Assembly: GCA_002393975.1 (NCBI GenBank)
Contig: DGSM01000045.1
Span: 1-48,722, forward strand
Reading direction: 5' to 3'
Source: Clostridiales bacterium UBA4362
Lineage (GTDB): Bacteria; Bacillota; Clostridia; TANB77; CAG-508
DNA: 48,722 nt
The notes under the pieces were generated by a model. The model searched no databases. It worked only from the letters and a program-made list of their open reading frames with translations, and was not told where the DNA came from. Positions 16,801 to 25,141 of the stretch are shown here, in pieces (position 1 is the stretch's first letter; each line of letters starts with the position of its first letter). The position numbers were made by a program, and so were the translations under genes.

Positions 16801-19800
16801 ACCTCCACCAAATACTGTTCCATGAATAGTAAGTGCTGTAGCTGTCATATCAGCTGGAATATCATATGCACTATCATTTGCAGCTTTATAATCTTGAATA
16901 GCTTTTAATCCTATATTTACTACTGTAGAGCCCCAAATTTTACTTGTGTTAGCTCCACCATATGCATTTCCAAAGATTTCGCCTCCGGCAATATTTAAAA
17001 TATTCTTTGATCCACCATTTGCTTCAAGTCCTGTTTCTGCTTGGTTTCCTCCTGCAAAAACACTTCCTTTTAGTGGTGGCGTAGAAGAACTATTTCCAAC
17101 TTTCATGTTGTTATAAATATTTACTAAAGTATTTTCGGTAACTGTTGCAAGATTTCCTCCTCCATAGATACTTCCATCTATGGTTCCATCTTTTGCATTA
17201 ACTATAGTTGAGCCTTCAACTAAACCTTCATTTCCTCCTCCGAAAACGTTAGTTTTTATTGTTCCTCCATTGAATAATACTTGAGTAGTTCCTGTAACTT
17301 TGGCTTGATTTCCGCCTCCATATACACATCCACTATTTAAAGTATCGTCATAGTTTTGTCCAATGTTTGCTCCTGAAAGAATTTCAACATATGTCGTACC
17401 ATAAGTTGTAGCCGTTGCACCATTTCCTGCAGCAAAAGCATTTCCTTTAATTGTACAATTGGCAATACTTAAATGTGTTGAAGCATCATGTGTATCATTT
17501 CCAACTGTAGCTTGATTTCCGCCTCCATAAACATTAGTATCAACAATTGAATTATCTGATAAAGTAATATTGGTTGCATTTGTGGTTTCGGCTAATTCTC
17601 CTCCTCCAAATACATTTCCTGTTATGTGGGTACCTTTTATTTGAACATTTGTAGTTCCAGCGTATGCTTTTTCTTGTTCAGGTCCATAACTACTTAGACC
17701 TTTGCTACCACCATAAACATTTTCTATTGTTCCTCTATAAGTTGTAACATTTGTATTAGTAGATGTTCCTCCTTCGTTGTTACCCCCATATACGTTAGTA
17801 ACAGAAAGGTTTGCTCCTGTTGAATCGCTTGCTCCAACTGTTACATTTGTAGTTGCAACATTTCCTTTAGAATTTGATCCACCAAATGCATTAGTTATTG
17901 TTCCTTTTAATAGATTTACATATGTGTTTCCAGAATCACTCATACCTGTTTTAGTAACAATACTTGCTTTATTGCCACCACCATAGATATTTGTGATTGT
18001 TCCACCATTAGTTGTTATATTAGTTTTATTTGAATCAGCTTCGTTTCCACCACCAAATATATTAGTGATTGTTCCATTATTTACATTTATTTTAGTTTCT
18101 GAAGTTATACCACTTTGATTGTTAGCTCCATAAACATTATTAACAGTTCCACTATTAATTGTTACATTTGAAACATCTATAGTTTTTTGATCACTATCAT
18201 ATGATCCACCAAATAAGTTATTAATATTTGTACCATTTACAATTACATATGTTTGTCCACTTCCACTTATGTTATTTGCTGCAGTAACACCAGCTGCTTC
18301 TCCTCCTCCATAAACATTTGGAATCGTATCAGTATTTGTATTTATAGTAACATTAGCTTTATTAGTTATAGCATTAGTACCTTTACCAGCTCCAAATATA
18401 GCTCCATCATTATCATCATTATCTGAATCTGTAATTTTGGCACCATTTACAGTTACATTAGTAATTTGTGATGTACCACCAGCATTGTTTCCACCATATA
18501 CTTTAAATGCTTCTCCAGATGTTAATGTAACATATGTGTTAGGAACTGTTCCTGTTTGATTACATCCTCCAAATATTGAACCTGTTGATGTAGCTCCTTG
18601 TAATTTTACATTGGTTGAACCATTAACAATATTGGCACTATTACATCCACCGTAAACATTTCCCTCAATAGTTCCACTATTTAAATTAACATTGGTAGTT
18701 CCTTCAACATAAGCTAGTTGGCCACCACCATAAACCTCTGTAGATGATCCTAAGTTTGTTTCGATATTAACAGTAGTTATACCTTTTAGGTTAGCCATGT
18801 CAGCTCTATTTGCAATACCCATTCCTGCTCCAAATATGCTTCCATTAATAGTAGGAGAGCCAGAAACGTTTATTACACTATTGCCTTCCATTCTCGCAAG
18901 GTATTGTTTATTAACATTATATCCTCGACCACCGCCATAAATATTTCCATTAATAGTTCCACCAGTAATATTTATATTACTATTGCCATATAGAGCTCCA
19001 CCATCAGCTTGTGTTGTAGCTGTAGTTAAATATTCAGTATATCCATAACCGCCACCATAAACATCAGCATTAATAGTTCCATTTGAAATATTTATATTAA
19101 CTGCTGTAGGATAGCTTTGTCCATAATTTCTATATTGGTCTGATGAATTTGTGCTATATCCAGTTACGCCACCTGCTCCAGCTCCATAAATTGTTCCTTT
19201 ATCAGTACCATTTCCTGAAATTGTTGTTCCAGAAAGATTAATATTTATTTGTCCATAGTGATATATATCACATAATTTTGAAGCAGAATAGTTACCATTG
19301 TTTCCTATAGCACTCATGTTTCTTCCAAGGCTACCACCATATAGTTCTCTTAAGCTACCTCCACTTAAATTCATTGTAGTTGAGCCTATATAAACATTCA
19401 TTGGATAATTCCAATTATTAATATATTGATCTCTAGGATTAACTGTATCACCGATACTTCCACCCAATAATCTTCCGACAGAACCATTTACGAGATTAAT
19501 AGTCATATCTGCATACATATTTCCTGCTGTTGCGCCACCAACTACAAGGTTAATATCATAATCGTATGTTCCTTTTGTAGAAGTTCCTATATCAATGTTT
19601 ATAGTTGCTACATAGTGTTGACCAGTTGTTCCCGTGAAATCATGTGATGTTCCTTGGCATATTCCAGCTGATGTACCAGAACCTCCTCCGCCTAAAACTC
19701 TGGCGTATGCACCACTCTTTATTGTTACTGATCCATTGTTTCTTGGAAGAGTTGTTCTATTATATTGTAAATATCCTCCTAAAACGTGGAATGCAGGAGC

Positions 19801-22800
19801 ATTTCTCGTAATTAAACCTTGGTTTGTGTTTGATTGAGAATAATTATCCATATGTAATGCTTTTCCCATAATCAAGTCATGTCCTTGAGCATATAGGTAA
19901 GCTTGTGATCCATTACCATAAAAGGTTAAGTTTTGGAAAGTAGTGTCTCCATTTATAAAGTTATATGTACTACCATATCCATTTGTATAGTACATATATA
20001 ATCTTCCATTATATTCTGTACCTCTATACTTTCCAGTCAATGTAGCATTCTTTTGATAATTAGCATTTGTAGAATCTTTAGTATTATAGAATACATCTCT
20101 CGCATTATAATTGCCCATTATAACAATAATATTTTCATTTACTTGATAAGAGGAATTTATTATTCGGTATGCAGCTGGTAGTGACTGAACTGCTGTTTGT
20201 GGAGTACGACCATTGTTGTCATCATCTCCATAATAATAATTTCCATCAATGTAATATCTGTAATAATTAACATAAACTACATCTCTGTTTCCATATATAA
20301 TCGAGCCAGAAACATTCATGTAATCATATTCTCTATTAGTTGCTCTTATTTCATATTCATATCCACTTGTAAGATTTGTAAGAGAAGAGTTAGTTTCCCC
20401 TGGCATCTCTTCTGAACCTTCAGCAATATCTACATAGTACCATTGATAATCATAATCACTAGTATTAAAGTCAGGGTCTTGAGTACCAGTTCCTTGTATT
20501 GAAGTATTAATAGTACCGCCAGATACATTAAATACTACATGTAATTCATATTTAACTATTGTTTCTGTATCTATAGCAATACTTCCATCTTGGTTTTTAC
20601 ATATTACCATCAACGTTTTATCTTCAGTCCAACTATGAGCTATATTAGTAATAGTAGCATTTGTTGGTGCTACATTTTGTATTTCTCCATTTAAATACCA
20701 ATAATAATTGTACGCTAAAGCTTGTGAATATGGATCTGGCACCGCTAAATAAGAATCTGTTACTGTTCCTGCTTCAATATTTACAGCAAAGTTCACAAGA
20801 AGATTTAAACTAGATCCTGTATTTTCCCAAGCAGCATAATATGTTGAAGGAACTCCTCCAGGGTTAAATACATTGTCGCTTAATTGTTGATATATTTCGC
20901 TTGTATTATTTACTTTAATACCAGCATTAATTCCATTCCAATATTTTGAGTATGAATCATTTGTTGAAGGATTAACATTGGTATATGCTTCAAATCTATA
21001 ATTATTATTTGTTGGAACCGTAGCTCCTGTAATTGTTCCTATTGTTTGTGTAAATGTACGATTTGTATTTGTTGCATTATTATAATTATTTCTTCCTGTT
21101 CTAACTGTTACAGTATGGCTAGTAATTGAATAATTATAATAATAATTATTAAATGTTACATCTGTTCCATTTCTTAAATAACTTAAACTAAATATCTCTT
21201 CGAAATTATTTCTATAATTATTTGTTGGTGCAGCATTATTTGCATTATTAGCACTATAGGCTCCACCCATTATAGGTCCTGTAAAACCTTCATTTGTTTT
21301 TACATTTCCTGTGTAACTGCAATATTCTGGAGAAGTTCTCTCTCCAATTGTGGCACCTATTACACCACCTACAGCAAAGTTTTGAGAATATTGATGTCTG
21401 TAATTGGTTTGAGTATAATATCCATTCCAGCCACCAGAATAGTTTTCATCAAACTCAACTGTAACATTATCTGCAACAATGTCTACATCTGAATAAATAG
21501 CTTTTACTTGTGGCTTAGAATCATTTCCAGAATCATTATAAGTACGATGTCCTGTTTGAGTTGCTCCAATAGCTCCTCCTACCATAACTCTGGCTGTAGC
21601 ATTAGTTAATACTAATTCTCCTTGATCTCCACTGTCTTTGTCTCCTATTTTAATATTACTATTAACTATTGCACAGTTTTCAGCAGTAGCATTTCTGAAC
21701 AATCCTCCTACTAATGTACCAATATAATATCCTCTATTTCCATCAAGGTTTCCATTACTTGTAAGATTAATGGTAAATTGTTTAATTTCAACATTTTTTA
21801 TAACAGAAGCATTATTGGCATTACCAACACTTCCAAATAATCCTAAATATATGTAATTATTGTTTCCAGGAATAGTACCATTATTTATAATTCCATTTGT
21901 AATATTATGACCTTGTCCATCAAATATTCCTTGAAATGAATTTGTCCCATTTCCTATCGGGGTCCAATTTCTTCCATCTAAATCAATATTAGCTACTAAT
22001 CTAAAATATGATCCTGCATAAGTATTACCAGAATTTACTCTTTGAGCTAAATAAGCTAAATCTGCTCCACTAGAAATTAAATAAGGGTTATTCAATGATC
22101 CAAATGCTCCTGAAGTACCAGAAGGGTCTAGTGGAATAAAGTTTGTAGAAACTGAGCCATCCCATTTATAATTTGATCCATCAGTGCTGGCCGCTTTTAA
22201 AACATTTTCTCCTAATAGAGAAGCTGAAGCAACTGCTTCAATGTTGAATGTAGGATCATATAATAAAGCATATTTGCCTAAAGCAGTGTTATTATATGAA
22301 ATCCTATTACTTTGTTCTTCTTTTGCTATTTCAACAAATGAATAATCTTCATCTGTTTCTTTAACAGAGTAAAGAACATATGCTCCTGTATTATTTAAAT
22401 TTGTTAAAGAAATTGTTAACTCTTCACCTGCAGCAGCTGTATCAAACTCTTGTAAATTACTATCATTTACTGCTGTCATATCTAATTCATTAGTATCAGT
22501 ACTATATAGAATCATTGGTGAATAAGTATCATAAAAAGCATATTTATCATCTGGTTGATTATTTAATAATGATGTAGAAATATTATTCTTTTCATCATTA
22601 GTTAAAGTTTTCAAAACCAATTTAGAATTTAAAGGTGCGTAGGCTGTTACTTCAACAGTAGTAGCCTTTTTATCAAAAGCTGTATTTGCTTTAAAAGTTT
22701 GTTTATATAATGTATTGTCATTTCTTTGCTTAGTTTCATATGTAACTGTAGTAGAAATTTTTCCTGTCTTTCTTTCTGTCTTTGTCAATGTAATTGTGCT

Positions 22801-23376
22801 TCCAGGTAAGTATACTTCTGATTGTGTATTTGTTACTTCTGTAGTATGTGAAACAATGATATTTTCATAAGTTAATTGTGCTTCACTCTTTTCTGTTACT
22901 GGATTTGAAGATTCATTTTCATCTTGTTGATTGTTCTCTTCTTCTGTATTAGTTGTTTCAACTTGGTTACCTTCTTGAGTATCTTCATTTTCTTCAACTT
23001 CTTCATCTTTTTCGATTATTTCTCTAGCTGTAACATTAGCATCAATATCATTAATAGAAATATTTGCTGCTTCCATATCTTTTGAAATAGCTTCATCGTC
23101 AGTTTCATAAGAAGTATATTCCCTAGTTAAACTATATTGTTTTACATTGAAACCATTTATTGATTCAGGAAAAGTTAGAGAATAAGTTCCATCATCATTT
23201 TTGCTAGCTTCTATTTTTTCTTCTTTATTTCCTAAAGCACTTTGGCTATCAATTGCTGTAATCGTTATATCAATTGTTTTACCCGCTCTAGATAAGCCTA
23301 TGGTTATAACTTCTATAATCAATAGACTTAATAAGATTATTGAAATAATTAGTTTGCTTTTCTTAATACGTTTCAT
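13852..23376 (-). CDS. Giant secreted repeat protein (beta-helix-like surface or matrix protein)
   Basis: 3174 residues, ATG at 23376 after AAAGGAAGAG. A basic start (MKRIKKSK) and hydrophobic segment at about 9-28 form an export signal. An acidic linker lies at about 120-165. Around 425-500 is a block with FDGQGHNITNG, typical of GLUG/pectate-lyase-like beta-helix repeats. Ig-like strands with YNYYWYLNGEI and YDYQWYYVD lie at about 860-990. From about 1220 to 2260 come roughly 30 imperfect repeats ending in variants of N-V-Y-G-G-G-N, each with short Thr/Asn-rich strands. About 900 non-repeated residues with beta-rich blocks follow and end in YEYFIVN. There is no LPXTG motif or C-terminal span, so anchoring must be by other means. 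It precedes its probable peptidase (13274). A matrix, adhesin or fibre role is inferred. Confidence 0.85.
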   Translation of the reverse strand: MKRIKKSKLIISIILLSLLIIEVITIGLSRAGKTIDITITAIDSQSALGNKEEKIEASKNDDGTYSLTFPESINGFNVKQYSLTREYTSYETDDEAISKDMEAANISINDIDANVTAREIIEKDEEVEENEDTQEGNQVETTNTEEENNQQDENESSNPVTEKSEAQLTYENIIVSHTTEVTNTQSEVYLPGSTITLTKTERKTGKISTTVTYETKQRNDNTLYKQTFKANTAFDKKATTVEVTAYAPLNSKLVLKTLTNDEKNNISTSLLNNQPDDKYAFYDTYSPMILYSTDTNELDMTAVNDSNLQEFDTAAAGEELTISLTNLNNTGAYVLYSVKETDEDYSFVEIAKEEQSNRISYNNTALGKYALLYDPTFNIEAVASASLLGENVLKAASTDGSNYKWDGSVSTNFIPLDPSGTSGAFGSLNNPYLISSGADLAYLAQRVNSGNTYAGSYFRLVANIDLDGRNWTPIGNGTNSFQGIFDGQGHNITNGIINNGTIPGNNNYIYLGLFGSVGNANNASVIKNVEIKQFTINLTSNGNLDGNRGYYIGTLVGGLFRNATAENCAIVNSNIKIGDKDSGDQGELVLTNATARVMVGGAIGATQTGHRTYNDSGNDSKPQVKAIYSDVDIVADNVTVEFDENYSGGWNGYYTQTNYRHQYSQNFAVGGVIGATIGERTSPEYCSYTGNVKTNEGFTGPIMGGAYSANNANNAAPTNNYRNNFEEIFSLSYLRNGTDVTFNNYYYNYSITSHTVTVRTGRNNYNNATNTNRTFTQTIGTITGATVPTNNNYRFEAYTNVNPSTNDSYSKYWNGINAGIKVNNTSEIYQQLSDNVFNPGGVPSTYYAAWENTGSSLNLLVNFAVNIEAGTVTDSYLAVPDPYSQALAYNYYWYLNGEIQNVAPTNATITNIAHSWTEDKTLMVICKNQDGSIAIDTETIVKYELHVVFNVSGGTINTSIQGTGTQDPDFNTSDYDYQWYYVDIAEGSEEMPGETNSSLTNLTSGYEYEIRATNREYDYMNVSGSIIYGNRDVVYVNYYRYYIDGNYYYGDDDNNGRTPQTAVQSLPAAYRIINSSYQVNENIIVIMGNYNARDVFYNTKDSTNANYQKNATLTGKYRGTEYNGRLYMYYTNGYGSTYNFINGDTTFQNLTFYGNGSQAYLYAQGHDLIMGKALHMDNYSQSNTNQGLITRNAPAFHVLGGYLQYNRTTLPRNNGSVTIKSGAYARVLGGGGSGTSAGICQGTSHDFTGTTGQHYVATINIDIGTSTKGTYDYDINLVVGGATAGNMYADMTINLVNGSVGRLLGGSIGDTVNPRDQYINNWNYPMNVYIGSTTMNLSGGSLRELYGGSLGRNMSAIGNNGNYSASKLCDIYHYGQININLSGTTISGNGTDKGTIYGAGAGGVTGYSTNSSDQYRNYGQSYPTAVNINISNGTINADVYGGGYGYTEYLTTATTQADGGALYGNSNINITGGTINGNIYGGGRGYNVNKQYLARMEGNSVINVSGSPTINGSIFGAGMGIANRADMANLKGITTVNIETNLGSSTEVYGGGQLAYVEGTTNVNLNSGTIEGNVYGGCNSANIVNGSTNVKLQGATSTGSIFGGCNQTGTVPNTYVTLTSGEAFKVYGGNNAGGTSQITNVTVNGAKITDSDNDDNDGAIFGAGKGTNAITNKANVTINTNTDTIPNVYGGGEAAGVTAANNISGSGQTYVIVNGTNINNLFGGSYDSDQKTIDVSNVTINSGTVNNVYGANNQSGITSETKINVNNGTITNIFGGGNEADSNKTNITTNGGTITNIYGGGNKASIVTKTGMSDSGNTYVNLLKGTITNAFGGSNSKGNVATTNVTVGASDSTGANLSVTNVYGGNNEGGTSTNTNVTTYRGTIENVYGGSKGLSSYGPEQEKAYAGTTNVQIKGTHITGNVFGGGELAETTNATNITLSDNSIVDTNVYGGGNQATVGNDTHDASTHLSIANCTIKGNAFAAGNGATATTYGTTYVEILSGANIGQNYDDTLNSGCVYGGGNQAKVTGTTQVLFNGGTIKTNVFGGGNEGLVEGSTIVNAKDGTIDGSIYGGGNLATVTENTLVNIYNNMKVGNSSSTPPLKGSVFAGGNQAETGLEANGGSKNILNIAGGEIFGNAYGGANTSKIWGSTVVNIGLKAIQDYKAANDSAYDIPADMTATALTIHGTVFGGGEANASGSDHYDWSYISATEGIDVNIDGQGYESLGIKFEKSVFGSGNASSSSGTSTIDIYNLGTYQEPNKCISIQRTDILTIKNSSLALHGVSDSTNDHANELYTLNYIGDLKLANSSTLYLENTSNCLSKWESLSISDTGVETPAAITIDDNGNGTPTVRNNLYLMEGLQLLVIPPADAGEGYGKVIGMTFLGIYATGATPYNSIGSYYKENASNGQTVNYQAYNFTSVLGKHMKRDNGDPEEFLIVDTGEHDLTKAGFYSNKFTIPGVTDDELEDMINNNEVTGSTSGVLRTYYVGAKPPQATYYIWSVGNVDMTTYYLNIEASKYDTLGTKELSLRGFAVANTYYEYSGCRFALADDVTIADKSTIPKIANPKTDADYHFGLAMKTGAYGWVNAGNVEFEGEADTGDDIDGSVTSFKTENAAAGSTDVTPDLEFYLYHSQNIQTDGDLGNVKIYLDVTEPMLNADGFNYRKICVDITLTRKVYDDEFVEQSIQPGKKYDIFTSTRTQIVSDGVFSTYDTIYIDKVSEKERANQYLNSKRVLVSTDLDGVPYYFKAGTKITMLDLVTNQTYYYIVTPEDESGANQTYKYYFTKFKKMGSMDEYYNEADSFNNYYYNSSSDELYERYIFHYDFAEAGITENVQNKLVTLQLEETLSGEDKTIIELIASQRSEVLYSLYTDSDAVIDVEGNVSVNPLYLGKTNEVLNVETMLTQQAAPDGRRIYDTNFFDEQMGVKISLIDALGTQQDSDAMLGVYFTVEGDNDASGHPNKYYPRIDGSTRIKIGTKVANSISKITMHTEENQSLVTGDYKIRIETYGSVDGYYYGDISSGVYDIPLTIISGIFGLKITSPDEQKIFKTNTGLNVSGDNKLDMTVEYSSLLDNPVLTLSLQRRNYDTIYAKSYEAVDLSEVISGGPTEKFNEETFDSDYTYKVAGKDVIGSEDTTVYHYTMKSKVPPGTYKMVYSIYDGTTYIGSAYEYFIVN
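16620..19715 (-). repeat. Repeat region encoding about 30 Tyr/Phe-Gly-Gly-Gly units
   Basis: Within the giant gene, units of about 30-40 residues each end in variants such as NVYGGGNQA, NIFGGGNEA, SIYGGGNLA and NAYGGANTS. The DNA copies have diverged, so the repeat is seen in protein rather than as exact DNA copies. This periodicity is typical of solenoid beta-helix surface proteins. Confidence 0.75.
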
Positions 23377-23414
23377 TCTTTAACTCTTCCTTTAGTATTT
23401 TTATTAAAAAGGTT

Positions 23415-25124
23415 TTATTTTGAATCAACTACAACTTTAAGATCAATTTCATCTTCTATAGTATCAACATCTACGTTGTTCTTTGTGATGCAATAGAAGT
23501 TTTCTATTTTATCTAAAGTTTCAATTAATTTTGGTAATTTAGATTCATCTAAATCATCTTTTGCTAGATTAATTCCTAAAAGATTGTATTTATCTTTAAT
23601 TAAGAATGCTATATCTTTTTCTTCTAAAATACTAATATTATTTAGTATTGTGAAATATGGCCATCTAGCGAATTCTTGTAATGTGTCTATATAATCAACA
23701 ATTGCTTCATCGCTCATTGTCTTATCTTTATTAATAAGATGTGTAAATAAATATTCATAAAAAGATGCAGCAAGTTTAATTGCATCGCAATATGTTGATT
23801 GATCGTTTAATTTAGTTGCTATTGTTTGATAAACTTTTTCTTTTGCCATTTGTTTATATAAGTCTTTATTTTGTAATGCAAGTTCTGTTTGTTTTGGCAA
23901 TGCATTCTTAGAGAATATTCCAAAGTTCATCTTTATAATTCTATTATCATCTTTATCTATATTTTTTCTTAATTGTGTATAAGAATTTTTATATTTATCT
24001 TTTTCTTTATAGATTGCAATGATTTCATCAACTATTGGTTTGTATTTTAAATATAATCTATACTCTTCTAAACTATGTTTTAATTTCATTAAGCTATCAC
24101 AAGTTTTGTCTAGCTCTTCATCTTTTATTCTTGGCATTCCTGTATATTCAGAAACTAGTTTAGAAATATTATCTACAGTATAATCACTAGGTCTTATCTC
24201 TTTGTTTCTAAAGCTTTCAACTATTGATTTAGCATCATGTAATTTACTTTCTAGAGACATTGTTTTATATTGAGCATATTTGCCCCAAATTTCATCTTTA
24301 GGAAATTGTTTATATAATGCTTGTTTCTTTTCTTCTAAAGCTTTCTCAATCTTCTTTTCATTTTGATTATAAATATATTGAATATTTAGCTCTATATATG
24401 TGATTATTTCAGGACATTTCCAATATATTTCTTCAAACTTAGTTTTAATCTCTGAACTATTTAAATCGTCTTTATCTAGTCTATCGATAAATACTGTTAG
24501 ATATTCAGTTACATATTTATTATATTTAAAATCTGCTGCAGTGATTTGTAATCCAACACTTCTAAATTTAGTAATAGCATCTGCTATTGCATTATTTACT
24601 ATTCCTAAATCTTTTTTATAATAATATCTTAAAACTAATATATCTTTATCAAGACCTATTTTTTCAAAAGCTGTATTATATTCATTTAATAAATATAGTT
24701 TATCTTCTAGTTCTTCTAATTCTTCATTTGAGTTAGGAGAAGAATTATATTTTATAGAATACAATTCATTATATCTTTTCTTAGCTTCATCATATATTTT
24801 ATCTTTATAAACATAGTATTTAGCAGCAACATCTTCAATTCTTTGAGCATATTTGCTATTAGCTCTAATTCCATTTTTTGGAAGTGCTCCAAGAATTTCT
24901 TTATCTATTCCTACTTCTTCTTGAATTTTTTCAAATTCTCTTTCTAGTAAATCTTTTGCTGCTTCATTAGCTTCAGCTGTCGCTGTTTCATTCATTTTTA
25001 TTGCAGCTGTTAAATCTCCAGAAGTTAAATTGCCTTCTTGAGCTGCGGCTGCATATTCATTTCTTAAGAATATTAGAAAATTGTTGATCTCATTAAATGA
25101 ATTAATTAATCCGATATTTGTCAT
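23415..25124 (-). CDS. Large helical cytosolic protein, unknown function
   Basis: 569 residues, ATG at 25124 after AGGAGATATATCAAA. No export signal or membrane span. It is predicted almost entirely helical, with heptad-like Lys/Glu/Leu stretches (for example KRYNELYSIKY, LEELEDKLYLLNEY, LEEKKQALYKQFPK) and an early Ala/Glu-rich segment (AAIKMNETATAEANEAA). I do not recognise the family. It lies 17 nt after the equally helical 740-residue protein and 38 nt before the giant secreted protein, with no terminator between, so all three are probably made from one transcript. The two helical proteins may form a cytosolic scaffold; this is inferred from layout. Confidence 0.7.
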   Translation of the reverse strand: MTNIGLINSFNEINNFLIFLRNEYAAAAQEGNLTSGDLTAAIKMNETATAEANEAAKDLLEREFEKIQEEVGIDKEILGALPKNGIRANSKYAQRIEDVAAKYYVYKDKIYDEAKKRYNELYSIKYNSSPNSNEELEELEDKLYLLNEYNTAFEKIGLDKDILVLRYYYKKDLGIVNNAIADAITKFRSVGLQITAADFKYNKYVTEYLTVFIDRLDKDDLNSSEIKTKFEEIYWKCPEIITYIELNIQYIYNQNEKKIEKALEEKKQALYKQFPKDEIWGKYAQYKTMSLESKLHDAKSIVESFRNKEIRPSDYTVDNISKLVSEYTGMPRIKDEELDKTCDSLMKLKHSLEEYRLYLKYKPIVDEIIAIYKEKDKYKNSYTQLRKNIDKDDNRIIKMNFGIFSKNALPKQTELALQNKDLYKQMAKEKVYQTIATKLNDQSTYCDAIKLAASFYEYLFTHLINKDKTMSDEAIVDYIDTLQEFARWPYFTILNNISILEEKDIAFLIKDKYNLLGINLAKDDLDESKLPKLIETLDKIENFYCITKNNVDVDTIEDEIDLKVVVDSK

Positions 25125-25141
25125 TTTGATATATCTCCTAT

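Noticed and set aside
16620..19715. CRISPR-like or tandem DNA repeat
   Set aside because: The periodicity exists in the protein; DNA units vary in length and sequence and form one open frame.
19634..20415. Plus-strand open frames inside the giant gene
   Set aside because: Short frames opposite the giant reading frame without ribosome sites or recognisable folds.
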